64,000 nt of DNA from Hofstenia miamia. Its lineage: Eukaryota > Xenacoelomorpha > Acoela. The notes beneath the pieces are model-generated. The model had not been told where the DNA came from and did no database searches. It saw nothing but the letters and a program-made list of their open reading frames with translations. The position numbers and the translations under genes are program-made. Location: NCBI GenBank assembly GCA_004352715.1, contig SCFE01000079.1, positions 857,599-921,598 on the forward strand, read 5' to 3'. Positions 11,820 to 22,917 of this stretch are shown here, in pieces. Position 1 is the stretch's first letter; the number at the start of each line of letters is the position of its first letter.

Positions 11820-13560
11820 TTAAGAAGTTAAAGATCTGAATCAAATTCATTTCAAATGTTATTGAATATTGTTTGTCAAACACGACGAGTAACTAATCTG
11901 TTTCAGAAATAACTTTTTTTTCTTAAACGATGGTCACTTGAAAGACCATATTTGAATTTCTTCAATATAAAATATCTATTTTTTATAATGTAATATTATA
12001 TTTGCATACCCATGTAATGACTATAAAAGAAGCTCCAAAATGGCGCCTTTTTTATAAAATAATCCACTTAGCTTATAGTTAGTGTGATTTGGATATTTAA
12101 TCAACTCAAAGTTAAGATGTTTATGACAAGAAAGAAAAGTTTTCAAAAAAATTTTACTAAGATTTATAACGAGTTTAGATAAAAAATATGGCAGCTTCAT
12201 GCATATTTCCTTTGTTCGAGTATATTAATAGATTAAGTAAGAAAAATGTGTTTAATTTTTTTGAAATTTTCATTCATTTTTAACACCACTCCTAAAATGG
12301 AGAACGATCTTTGTTGTTCTTCGCAATAACCCACATGGACTAAATTTTATTTTCTTGAGTAGTTTCGATTGATAGTTAATGATGGTCGAATTTAAGATAA
12401 TCTGAATTTTTCAAAAAAAACACTTTGCGCATAACTTCAACTTCATTTATAATATACATGTAAATATTATTTACACTACATTCAATCGAATATTTAGATT
12501 CAAACTTGAATGTAAAACTCCAAACTATGAGCAAGTTTAGCTTGTGGATTATCGAGTTTTGCCAACTCCACAGAGTAATCTGTAGTTCTAGCAGCTCCAG
12601 GTATTGTATAAATTATTGCCGATTTCGGCAAAGTTATTCCACTAATTAAGCTTTGATTAGAGGTTACCGTTAACCAGCCACCTAGAAGACTTGAAGTCCC
12701 CACATGTAGTTCATACTTATCCACAAGCATATAGAAGTTGTCTTTAGACATCTCATCTTGCCATGGATGATAAACCAAATTTTCATAAGCAAAGAAACTT
12801 GTGAGATCATAGGAATATGATCTAAATAGAAAAGACAGCAACTCTTTTCCTTGGATATCATACAGCCTCAATTCCACAAACTTCTTAGTTGTTAAATATT
12901 CATTAGTAACCTCTTTATCCCTCATGTAAACATTGTTATTTAATCTTTCTCCAAACGGAGGGTTTTTTTGTAATACACCTTCGCCAGTTCCAAAATAATT
13001 CGTTGAGAAGTATTGCAGATTCCCAGAAACAAATTTTAAAAACATTTTCCAATTCTTTCTTATTCGTTGATCACATCGATATTTAAAGAGTGTGAATCCA
13101 ACATCATGGACTTCTTCTGACTTAAATTCACCAGATAAAATACAAGATGCGGAAGCAAAATTGTATGCAAAGTGCTGAGCATCTCGCCATTTTGCTACAA
13201 TTAGAAATATAGCTCTGCAATGGATTTTTCAGGCTTACATTTTTTATTAGCATTGAAAACTTTACGGAATTTATGACAAAAATCCTCTGTTGCATAAATA
13301 TTTCTAAAGTAGAACAAATTTATGCATAAAACCAACCAAACCATGCTGCAACTACACATCGCAAAAATTGAATTAAATTTATTTAGCAAAGATTTGATTG
13401 GATGTATTTTTGGAGATTCACATGCATAGATACCTATATTTAATAAGTTATATGCACAATAAATTCAAAAATGCTGCAAACATCTGTAGAAAGACTATAA
13501 TAAATGACTGAGATTCAACCACAATAAAAATGGTTGAGAAGATTGCAGAAAATGTTTAAA
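11820..13560 (-). repeat. Segmental duplication, unit 1 (pairs with 40540-42170)
   Basis: Both units hold a PAN/Apple gene on the minus strand plus shared 3' flank (for example 'ttgaatattgtttgtcaaac' here and its near match at 40620) and shared 5' flank ('gcaaacatctgta' near 13480 against 'gcaacatctgta' near 42037). The duplication therefore covers about 1.65 kb, not just the reading frame. Many indels in the flanks show that it is not recent. Confidence 0.75.
12500..13456 (-). pseudogene. PAN/Apple-domain secreted protein, frameshifted paralogue
   Basis: Degenerate copy of the intact gene at 41034-41924. The C-terminal domain is open from 13045 to 12500 (181 codons) and very similar to the intact protein, including 'VELRLYDIQG' and 'YHPWQDEMSKDNFY'. 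Upstream, 13389-13201 encodes the signal peptide and N-terminus. Two lesions separate them. A 2-base deletion near 13240 shifts the frame and leads to a stop at 13201. A 29-base deletion near 13170, between short repeats of 'tttg', removes part of the Cys-rich PAN core including one cysteine. The upstream ATG of the intact copy is ATA here. A truncated product from an internal start cannot be excluded, but it would lack the signal peptide. Confidence 0.85.
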
Positions 13561-13569
13561 TTGATAACT

Positions 13570-14470
13570 AATTTTGAAAAGATTTTAGAAATTTTGCAAA
13601 AAAATGTTACATAACTTTCATTAATAGTTGGTAACTTACAATCACAAAATGCGCAAAAGAGTAAAAATATTTGGCAAAATTTTTTATACCCTTAAGTTTA
13701 TTATTCTGTACTCAAAATTTTAATAGCTAAATTTAAAATGGACTGGATCGCTAATACCAATCTGGCAACAAGCTGCAGAAAGTGATATATTTGTACAGAT
13801 AGATATTCATCACACTAAAAACATACTTAAATTCCATTTGATTATATTCAATTTGGAGAAGCTATAGCAGACACTGGTAAATGAGTCAATACCAGTGGCA
13901 TATCCTCTCTACAAATTGGTAAATTAGGGAATATTTTGAAAATTTTTTTACTATAATTTAACTAAAGTGGATTATGGGGCTATATTTATGTAATATTTTG
14001 ACAGAAACTGCAAGGTTTCTCAATGATATTGATTACTCAATTTGATCACCACTAAGGTGTTTCCTTTCTCGAAATCCTACATTCGCAATTATTATGCAAT
14101 TTCTTGAAAATGTCGTTTGATTCTTAGTTCATGCAAAATCTTCAGTTAAACCAATAAAATATATGTTACTTGAGGGTGTGAGGAACGGTACTTGGTCTCG
14201 CACCTGGCTAAAAAATATACCTTCCGGGCCAGATACCGGCTGAGACTACAACCAACATTTTAGGGACCAGTTATCTATATCTGCATTGCATCAAGAATTC
14301 TCAACATTAATCATTTGATTTGATTTAAAATAATAAAATGAATGTAAATTTTGATTGTTAGTTTGGTTTGTTAAGCACTAGCAACAACATTGTTTGAACT
14401 ACTATTTAGTTTTATTGGCACTGTCAATTAAATGATTTCTAACTTGATATCTTGTAGCACTTGACTAATG
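13570..14470. other. No gene seen; short GC-richer patch
   Basis: Mostly AT-rich. At 14170-14260 a GC-richer patch ('cgcacctggct', 'ccgggccagataccggctgag') stands out and may be the end of an unidentified mobile element, but no partner end was found. Confidence 0.3.
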
Positions 14471-14479
14471 ACTCATATG

Positions 14480-14960
14480 AGTCTGTTGCCTCAGATCTTT
14501 TGCTCACTATTCCCTGTAACAACACGTATTATCTCCGACTTCCAATATCACCCTCCTAGTAGTGGTTCTTTGTTCTCATTCTGATTAAACTTTTGATATC
14601 TCTGATCCCTGTTCTAGATAAACTGTCCCTTCCATCTGTCTGCCAATTCTACCTACAAATTGTTTACCTGGATATGCCTCAATATGCTTGATCTAAAAGT
14701 AACTTCGTATCATTTAATGTTGCTCTTTCTTCTTCACTCCCTATATTTAATGATTTTTTCACTGCTGATGACTGGTACCTCCCTCTTCACGAAGTTATAC
14801 CTTCATTTGTTCCTCGTGTTTCTCCCCCTTTCTATTTGTCATCCCTTACTTGCATTATCTGAACAAACTGGAGTCTTACAAACGTGGTTTTGGTTCTTCT
14901 GATTTTTTTGAAGCGTTCTTCTCTCATATGATATTGTAACATCACTAGGATTCACTTGCC
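14480..14960 (+). pseudogene. Possible LINE ORF2 relic (endonuclease to RT linker region)
   Basis: With frameshifts allowed, plus-strand translation gives a stretch including 'FNDFFTADDWYLPLHEVIPS' followed by Pro-rich residues and 'YKRG'. It resembles the segment between endonuclease and reverse transcriptase in CR1/Jockey-type LINEs, from memory. No catalytic endonuclease or RT motif is present, so the identification rests on general pattern only. The 80-codon frame at 14660-14902 is an out-of-frame shadow of it. Confidence 0.3.
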
Positions 14961-14989
14961 AATTGAACGTAGCTAAACGAAGTTGAAAG

Positions 14990-15560
14990 AGTCAGGGGGC
15001 ATTAGATGAATTCATATATGTAGCAATTCGTACAGATGAAAAAGACGTTGCTTGAGCACAGTTCAATGAATTGGTACTAACAGGTGGATTTGCTGAAAGA
15101 AAGGCCGAACCTCCAGGCACATTGCAGCAAATAGTCATGACACCTTTTCAACTATAACCGCATGACTTCATATAACTCTCAACGAGAGACCATATCGTTC
15201 ATATTATTATTAACGCTAGCAGCTTCTTTCTCCAGAGCCTCAAGTGCAATTGGGTTGCTTGAGGAAGATCGTGCCCCTTTGACCTCAACAGGATGAGCGG
15301 ATTGCAGGCAACTTCTTAGTGACACGTTCTCTCATTGTAGCACAGCAATAAACTCTCGCAGTTCATGTTCACATACATCTTTTCCCTTCAGCTCCTCTGT
15401 CATGTGATCAAAACTATTCTGAGCCTCAGTGTGAGAGCAAGGGACGGAGTTCCATTACTTGTTCACATTCAGGTTTCAATGGCAATCTTTCTACGAGAAG
15501 TATGATTAGGAGACTCACCTTCGATAGGCGGGGAGCCGGGAAGAAAACAATGTCATGTGA
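14990..15560 (-). pseudogene. Decayed protein-coding segment, possibly a processed pseudogene
   Basis: Read on the minus strand, about 15550-15160 gives a coding-like chain: 'PGSPPIEGESPNHTSRRK', then after a frameshift 'LKPECEQVMELRPLLS', then after another shift 'SFDHMTEELKGKDVCEHELR', and 'SSSSNPIALEALEKEAASVN'. Two in-frame TGA codons interrupt the last part. A further open stretch continues to about 14995. The helical, acidic pattern around 'IALEALEKEA...MNDM' faintly recalls the C-terminal domain of BORCS6 (lyspersin), but the match is too weak to name it. The GC content is higher than the surroundings, as expected for a captured exon or retrocopy. No poly(A) tail was identified. Confidence 0.45.
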
Positions 15561-16530
15561 CAGGACAAACAAGGGGACAAATGGATAGTATGCGTAATAT
15601 CAGTTATACTGACAATAAACACCAGCAACCAGAGATGAAGTTCATCACAACATAGCTCCTATGGACTCAAGATCACGTCAATGTCACCATCTAGAATCAC
15701 GGAATTATTTTGGTTAAACATTATCAACATTAAATCCAGTATGTCGAATCCAAAAGATTCTGATATGAAACCTAATTGATCTCTGATTCCAACAAAACAA
15801 AACGATTGGTAGCTGAACAAAACTATATTCTTTTTAGGTTAAAGAAAAGCTGAATTCACCATTTCCACATGGCATTATGCCACAGATTCCCAAATTATTG
15901 TTGGAGCCTAGCTTGTCATCATCACAAATAAAAACTATACTTAAACCACAGAAACAGCGATCCAAAATAACACTAGTGCAAAGCTAAAATTACGTTAATT
16001 TTAATTGAAACTACAGGTGAATTCTCACTGTTTTATGCAAAACTAATTGTTACACCTGCCTGCCAAAGTCCCGTGTAACTTTTAGTAATTCTTTATAGAA
16101 GATTTAAAAATTCTTAATTTTGAATAAACTAAGTAACTGCTAAACCATTTGTTTGTTTAATATATGCAATCAGAATACGAGATTTGCCTTAAACTGCTTT
16201 AAAAAAAACAGCCAATCACATTGATTTTAACATAGAATTATATTGGAGTATGGGCCATAGCTGATTGGTCGTTCTTTATCAATTGCAATAATTGGTTTTT
16301 AGGTTAAATATGAAAATTATGTTAAAAAAGTATCCTTAGCTATAAAGTTCTCTAAATTATCAAAAAATTTGAAAAATTTGACATAAATAAAAAATTTATT
16401 CAAAAAAATTATTTGAATTGCAACTCAAAATCTACATACTCCAGATCGAAAAGAGTAACTCTCATTCGACTAGAAAAGCCTGAGCTGATATGTTATTCAC
16501 AAATTGCAAATGTGAGAAAACTAATAAATA
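15561..16530. other. No gene seen
   Basis: AT-rich with small GC-richer islands (15600-15720). No domain or repeat could be assigned. Confidence 0.35.
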
Positions 16531-16832
16531 GCTAAGTGGAATCAGAGATGGAATCAGATCCAACATTTTAAGATCCGATCCAATCCGGATCCGAAACATC
16601 AAGATCCGGATCCGATACGAATTGTCCGAAGCGGATCCGAATTTAAATAAGTATTCTAACAATGAATAAACGTGGACTTAAAAAATATTAATGTTTTTTT
16701 AAATGCGAATAGAAAATGTTAAGTGCTTCAACACAATCTTGAGATAAAAAATGGACATATACTTACGAAATAGTGCTTGCAAATCAACTTATTTGTAAGC
16801 TTAGTAATAATCTACACCATTTAATTTTCAAT

Positions 16833-16958
16833 TTCGCCAAATTAAAACTCAAATTCGCCAAATGAAAATTCAAGTTCGCCAAATGAAAATTGAATTTCGC
16901 CAAATGAAAATTCAATTTCATCAAATGAATATTCAATTTCGCCAAATTAAATTTCAAA
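16833..16958 (+). repeat. Six 21-bp iterons at the left end of the Tc1-like element
   Basis: The hexamer TTCGCC (once TTCATC) recurs at 16833, 16854, 16875, 16896, 16917 and 16938, with spacing of exactly 21 bases. Each unit reads approximately TTCGCCAAATGAAAATTCAA. Two units in inverted orientation with the same spacing occur near the right end, in about 18345-18385. Two helical turns per repeat would place the motifs on one face of the helix, so these are plausible transposase-binding sites. Confidence 0.85.
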
Positions 16959-17026
16959 GCAGCATTATTAATTTCTTGATGCAGAAATATAGATTGTGGT
17001 AATAATTGTTATTAATAATGTTCTGC

Positions 17027-17080
<54 letters not shown>
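17027..17080. repeat. (TA)n microsatellite inside the Tc1-like element
   Basis: Nearly pure TA run with one TG interruption. It expanded after or during residence of the transposon. Confidence 0.9.
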
Positions 17081-17083
<3 letters not shown>

Positions 17084-17129
17084 TATATATAAAATTTGTA
17101 AAAATAGGGGAATTACTAGACAAATTTAA

Positions 17130-18055
17130 AATGTCAAGATGAGATCCATATGCAAAAATTACCAATGAAATAAGAAAACGTGTAATAACTGCTGCCGAAA
17201 ATGGAGAAGATGAATACGCAATAACGTATGCAAGTGGTATGAAACGTCGCACAATTGGAGACTGAAGGGAGGTACTATTTCTCTGAAACCAAAGGGTGGT
17301 GCAGTTTGTCTGAAGATAACTTCAGAGATTAAATGGTTTTTGGAGCAATTGATTGCAGAAAATCCTGACATGACGCTTCAAGAAATATCCTATAAAATTT
17401 TTAGTATGTTCAAAGTTCAGCTCTAGCCACAAACGATTGGGAAGTCATTAGATGGAGTGACGTATACGTTAAACTCTTACGTCATGCACCTCAAACAATA
17501 AATTCCGACATCAACAAATAGAAACGGTTTTTATACAGCCAATCAATGATGGATCGGGAAGGTGAAAGTTGCCAAATAACATGAATTGATGAATCTAACA
17601 TCAATATTCATTGCCAACGTTCAAATGGTCAAGCAAGAAGGAGTCAAAGATCTGTCATCCCAGTCACTACACAAAAGGAACCAATCTACTCATTATTGGT
17701 CGAATGACAGCAACAGAGATCTTAAATTTCAAAGCAAAAAGAGGAGCGTTTAAACAGGGGATTTTGAAAATTGGATGAAAGAACTTGTAGGTTCTCTCCA
17801 GGAAGTGACGATGAAAGTGGTCATTGTAAAGGACAATGCTCCAGTAATGCTGAGCAAGCCTTGAAGGTTGCTGTAGAGAACTGAATTGTTTCTGAATGCC
17901 CATTTGAATACGAGTTATTACGTCTTGCTCCATATACCCCAATGCTAAGTCATATTGAATGTCTCGGGAGTGCAATGAAAGGCCATGCAAAGTCTCAACG
18001 ACGTAGTAGAAAAGAAGAAATCTTGAAAGGGCCCTAGTGTCTATGACTATTAAAG
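17130..18055 (+). pseudogene. Dead Tc1-like (DDE_3-type) transposase
   Basis: With several stops and frameshifts, the plus strand encodes a helix-turn-helix N-terminus ('KITNEIRKRVITAAENGEDE', later 'ENPDMTLQEISYKI'), then 'IDESNINI' (first catalytic Asp region), 'QARRSQRSVIPVTTQKEP', 'VIVKDNA' (second Asp region), and 'APYTPMLSHIE' corresponding to the usual P-Y-S-P-x-L-N-P-I-E block with its catalytic Glu. Order and spacing fit a Tc1-type DDE transposase. The stops make it non-functional. It lies wholly between the TA-flanked ends described above. Confidence 0.75.
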
Positions 18056-18833
18056 AACCCCACTAAAAATTCTGGAAGAAACAGTATGCTATGCAATTCA
18101 AAAATCAGCACAGCCAAGCCTTGTATTTTCATACACTCAGAATGTTGGACCATTTCTTTCAAGAGCCCTTCAAAGACTAAATATGGAACTTGGTCAACAA
18201 AGAGAGTTATACTAGTGTTTAATAAATTAAGATATACAATACTTGATATTTTTGAAATCATTGTTGTTGCGTCCCATTTCGAATGATCCTTAAATTTCTG
18301 TAAGTTAAAAATAAGCAATTCTATGTGTTTTTAAAAAACTGAACTTTCATTTGGCGAATTTGAATATTGATTTTGCGAAATTGAAGCTGAAGCGGTGTAG
18401 TTCCTGAAATTTTCATCAACTATAATAATAATATATTTAGTCTAAGTAGTTGAGTTTATTATAGTATTACATCCCGTATTAAATTCTTATGTCCAAGTTC
18501 AAAAATAACCACTTTGCAATGTCACTATGAATTGAAGTTGTTTCAAACAAGATAAACTTACTTCAAAATTGCAGTTAAGGCGATGAAAACAAGAATAGCA
18601 CAAATATTTGCAAATTAAAGAACAACCCCAAAATCTATATTGCAAGACATTAAAAAAATTGTTGTATTAAAATAAGTAATAGATAAATATATTTTTCAAA
18701 TAAAGTTTGAGATTTAAATATAATTTTTGAATTTTACTGAAATTGGATACTAAATTGGACTAAAAATTATAAATTATATAACAGCAACATTAAATAAATT
18801 TATGTATTAGTGATTAGAAATAATGACAATGTT

Positions 18834-19298
18834 ATAAAGCACTAGTTAAATACAATGTCATCACCTTTGATGGTGAATTCTTTTGATGAAGAAGTGGCAG
18901 TGTCCTCCAGTCAGCCTTTGGCCAAGGTGCTGTACCTTAATAAAGTAATATTAAATTACTACTTCCAGCTGTTGTTGCAGGGTATTTATTATTATATAGT
19001 TGGAGTATGCAAATTTGTAATCGTAGACAAATCATGAGACAACTGATTACTCACAGACACCACGACCCGTTAATGATTCTACACTAGTTACAAAATCAAA
19101 CTAATCTGTGATGTCAACAAAACTACGTAATTTGGCTTTTGCATTGGTTATATAATTGCATAATAGCATCAAGCAATTTTAGTTAAATATCATATTTAGA
19201 TAAAGGCATATCGAACTTAGGATATCTGCATGGAGGAACCAACAGGCCTATTTTTATAGGTACTGGCTACCGGCTGGGCACGGGCTCTACTGCAGGTT
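18834..19298 (+). repeat. Copied flank of hAT copy C (inverted repeat of 27072-27546)
   Basis: About 460 bp that match the reverse complement of 27072-27546 at high identity, ending in TGCAGGTT. This is the reverse complement of the AACCTGCA target duplication flanking copy C, so the segment is unique flank of copy C, target site included, transplanted next to copy B. Confidence 0.85.
18855..18930 (+). other. Exon-like open stretch, duplicated at 27450-27526 (minus)
   Basis: Begins ATGTCATCACCTTTG and encodes 'MSSPLMVNSFDEEV' and a Ser-rich stretch ending '...PLAK', followed by a GT that could be a splice donor. It is almost identical in both arms of the inverted repeat. The composition looks coding rather than random, and the ORF itself runs on to 19037. 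No downstream exon was identified, and identity between arms may only reflect recent copying. Confidence 0.3.
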
Positions 19299-20613
19299 CA
19301 GACATGGAATCGAATCCAACATTTTAAGAATTGATACGATCCGGATTCGAAATTTAAAGATCCGGATCCGATCCGATATTTAAAAAAAAATTAGTTTTAA
19401 TCCGAAACGGATCCGAATTTAAGTAAGCATTGCAACAATAAGTAAACATTGACTTAAAAAATATTTATATTTATATTTTTTTAAATCCGAATAAAACATT
19501 TAAGGGCTTTAGCACTATCATGAGATAAATAATGGACATATACTTACGAAATAGTGCATGCAAATCAACTTATTTGTAATAATCTAGTTCCTAAAATTGT
19601 CATCAACGATAATCATAATATATTTATAGAGTTTAAATAGTTGAGTTTCTCGTATAGTATTAAGTTTTTATGTCAAACTTCAAAAATAACAACTTTGTAA
19701 TGTCACTATGAATTGAAGTTGTTTCAAACAAGATCAATTTGCCTCAAAATTGCAGCTAAGGCGATGAAAACAAGAATAGCACAAATATTTGCAAATTAAA
19801 GAACAACCCCAAAATGTATATTGCAAGACATTAAAAAAATTGTTGTAGAGTGTATTAAAATACGTGATAGAAAAATAAATTTTTCAAATAAAATTTGAGA
19901 TTAAAATATAAATTTTGAATTTTATTGAAATTGGATACTAAATTAGATTAAAAATTTCAAATTATACACTAGCAACAATAAATTAATTAATACCATATTA
20001 TTAGTATGCCGACCGTATGGTTCCATAAACACTTTTGTATTAGTGATTGTAATAATGACAAACCTTCTAAATACTAACTTGATCTTGGCATTGTAAGTTG
20101 CTTAGAGTGCATATTTTAAGATATTTTTTGATTGAAGAGCAACACAAATTATATTAGTATTTTTACAGTTTGGGAGTGTTTGCGAAGGCTAAGGCATTCC
20201 ACTTGATTCTCTGTGTTCTGTGCTTTTTCTTTGACATATATTAGAGAGGATCCTTTTCACAATTCTGCATTTACATTTGCAAGTTTGTACAAACAAATGT
20301 TTTTGGTTGCTTCATTGTTTTATCATTATGTGATTACTAAAATGAATCGCATTTTCAGATTTGAAGTATTCGTCTCCTCTTGTATGAACAATGAAATTCA
20401 ATTACAAAATTTCATTTAGATTGAGATTATTAACACACTTAAATTGGGATTCAATGTAAAAATGCGCATAATTTACAAAATGTGCAAATACTCAAGTTTT
20501 AAAATTTTTTGGACCCAAAACAGATCCGAAGTTTCTCAAAATGAAAATCCGATATCCGATCCGTATCCGATCCGATCCGAACTGATCCGAGGTCCGCTCC
20601 GATTCCATCTCTG
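19299..20613 (+). mobile_element. hAT-type element, GATCCG family, copy B
   Basis: 1,315 bp from 'CAGACATGGAATCGAATCC' to a right end whose reverse complement is 'CAGAGATGGAATCGGAGC'. Subterminal arrays of GGATCC/CCGATCC words lie at both ends. It is the inverted counterpart of copy C (25742-27071). Its left flank TGCAGGTT belongs to copy C's target site, and its right flank TGTGGAAT matches copy A's left flank, so its two ends do not share a target duplication. There is no transposase; frames such as 20213-20419 and 20444-20632 are incidental. Confidence 0.8.
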
Positions 20614-20629
20614 TGTGGAATACCAGAAT

Positions 20630-22500
20630 TAATAAAATTGTTTTAAAGATGAATTTCAACTAGAAACTTTTGTATGCAATACAAGTTAGCTATATAGTAG
20701 AAACATTATTACCTAAGGCTAGTGCAGAAGAATTATCCTCACAATTTTTTCCCCATTTAATAACCCAACATAAACGACATCATATAAAAGTGTAAAAACT
20801 ATTATGATGATTTTATGAACCTTCAAGTTTTTCGCCATTTAATTAGCCTGAAGTAAAAATTGTGTTTTAACTGTCTTTAATATTTTGTAACTATTATTGC
20901 ATTGTAAAACATTAAAATATTGCTAAAATTGTGGTTTCAATATTTAGCTTTAAAAATTCCAGGAATCTTTGAATATTCGATCGTTTTTGAAAGGATTTAA
21001 ACGTTTGTAACTCAGAAACTGACAAGGATATTCAAAATCTGACTCACAGCAATATAACGGCAGTCTTCTTTATATCTGCAACAATGAACCCGCAAAGGTA
21101 ATGTTGCTCTCATTTGCTTTAGACATTCTGGCACCTGAAAATTTAGTGTGGAGAGCACAGCAAATACATCAATAAATTTTTAACCAATTTTCAAACCATA
21201 CCAGTGCTCCTGTTATTTTCTCTTTTTGTTTGTGCGTAATTACTGTAAACCCCTAATCTTAGCGGTGGCTGGAAGCAATTAGGTACCTAGAGACGAACAC
21301 ACCACACCAACAATAATGTAGCTGCAATACAATGTACTTAAAGAATAACTTACAAGTATTTTAGGTATAATTGAATTTAGACGTAGAATCCACCGTCCTA
21401 TCTAAATTGATTTCCGATCTAAATCTGTAAAGTATCGGATTATGGCACAAGCTTTCAAGTTAGGGATTACAATCTGAAGATATTTAAAATTCTCAGAAAG
21501 TGAACTAGAAGAAAATGACTTTGAAAAAAATGCAATGAGTCGTGAAATTTATAGATCTCGTGTTCAAATCAAGAATTTAAGACTCTATCAAAATAATTGA
21601 TGACCCAATAATGGGATCAATTACCAATAATGGTAATTCCTTTGCGAACTAAGAACAAAAAAACAACTTATAAAAAATTTAGAAGTCCATAATATAACTA
21701 ATAAACAATTGTGTTATTGTATATAACATATGTAATTTGTCTTAGTTTGTTTTCAATTATGCAGAAAGTTAAACAAAAACCTATTAATACTGTTACTGAA
21801 TAGGTCTGCCATCTAGCGTACAAATGAAAAAATATTATCCTTTAAAAATTGAATGCCATATCAAAATAAAAATTCTCATAACAAACGAAATTTGTTACCA
21901 TTCACTATAGTTCATAGCAACAAATATTGTTATTATTATGAGCACTGAATGAAGAACACAATATTTGATGAAGAAAAGATATTTATTTATGAGCAAAATG
22001 GTGTTGATAAAATATTGAATTGAAAATTTAGAACTTTATGAATGTATTGAAATTTAACATATATAGCAACACCAAGCCGAATTTAAAGGTGTGAAAATTG
22101 AAAAATCCTTTGCCCACAAATTTGATATCTTTTAAAACAGTGCAAGCTTTAATTGAAAGCAAAAAATATATATTAATAGGACAATAGGAATCTTTGCACC
22201 CTTTCCCACAATTTCTATTGCTTCGTAATACCGCATTCATATTTTGACTATTAAAGATAGATTTACTTAACGGGATTTTAATCTGATAAAACCAGTCTAA
22301 TATATATATATATATATATATATATGACTGGCTCAAACCTTTATGGGAGAAATTTCTAGAAAACTTCAGGGCGCATATTCTGTGAAATTGATACATGCTG
22401 CAAACAACCTTCAAATACCAATTTTCAGTAAAATATAATTATATTTACTATTGTTCCAAAGCTATTGAAATTAGAAAAATGACGTTTTCGGAATTCATTT
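20630..22500. other. No gene seen; one (TA)n run
   Basis: AT-rich. A (TA)12 run lies at 22301-22325, inside a minus frame of 128 codons (22028-22414) that it partly creates. Short GC-richer text at 21240-21310 is unassigned. Confidence 0.35.
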
Positions 22501-22517
22501 GACTTGTCAAGCCGACA

Positions 22518-22792
22518 CCGAAATGAGATTAAGATTAAAAAAATATACCATGAGTGAAAAGTTTTGTTTTAAAGTACAGAACAATGTCTGAGCTTTCAGA
22601 AAATGTAAATTTCAAAATCTTCCTATTTCTAAGTTTCGAAAAATTTCAAATTTCAAAATGGCAGCCTATCTTCAAATTTCAAGGTCATGTATAGCAGAAA
22701 CTATTCGATTTATGATGATAAAATTGGGAATAAATTATCTGTTAAACCAATTTTCACTCATGGTATATTTTTTAATCTTGAACCAATTTCGA
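22518..22792. repeat. Inverted repeat, MITE-like
   Basis: The left arm (about 22518-22570) contains 'aagattaaaaaaatatacc' followed by 'atgagtgaaaa'. The right arm (about 22743-22792) is its reverse complement with few differences, and both arms continue outward into 'cgaaat'. The arms are about 45 bases and the whole unit about 275 bp, with no coding content. It may be a small TIR element or a fold-back sequence. Confidence 0.5.
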
Positions 22793-22917
22793 GCACAATG
22801 TGTTGCATTCTATTTCAGATACAAATAATTAAGTTCAGTTTTTTTTGACAGTCATGTCTACTCTACTACATAACTTACTGAATTATACATAATTGGTCAG
22901 TCAATTGATACAGTTAG

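Larger units (their letters stand above)
16815..18397 (+). mobile_element. Tc1/mariner-superfamily element nested in hAT copy A
   Basis: The ends read CACC...GGTG and are flanked by TA on both sides (16813-16814 and 18398-18399). The empty site is visible in the related repeat at about 19580-19600, where 'aataatctagttcct' runs straight through. Here the same bases are split as 'aataatcta' and 'tagttcct'. The 1,583-bp length is normal for a Tc1-type element. Inverted ends share 'ttcaatttcgc' exactly 18 bases in. Inside are a 21-bp tandem array at the left end, two such units at the right end, a (TA)n run and a dead transposase on the plus strand. Confidence 0.85.
16543..18833 (+). mobile_element. 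hAT-type element, GATCCG family, copy A (5' part; carries a Tc1-like insertion)
   Basis: It begins with 'CAGAGATGGAATCAGATCC' and continues into iterated GGATCCG words, as do copies B (19299-20613) and C (25742-27071). Sequence collinear with copy B runs to 16814, is interrupted by the Tc1-like element 16815-18397, and resumes from 18398 to about 18833. There it changes abruptly to the flank of copy C. The left end is preceded by AGTGGAAT (16535-16542). Its near match TGTGGAAT (20614-20621) lies after the right end of copy B, so A and B together appear to be one original insertion that was later rearranged. No transposase is present, so it is non-autonomous. Confidence 0.7.

Noticed and set aside
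16833-16958. CRISPR-like array of 21-bp units
   Set aside because: There are no spacers: units are directly abutting, imperfect, and located at the end of a Tc1-like transposon in eukaryotic DNA.
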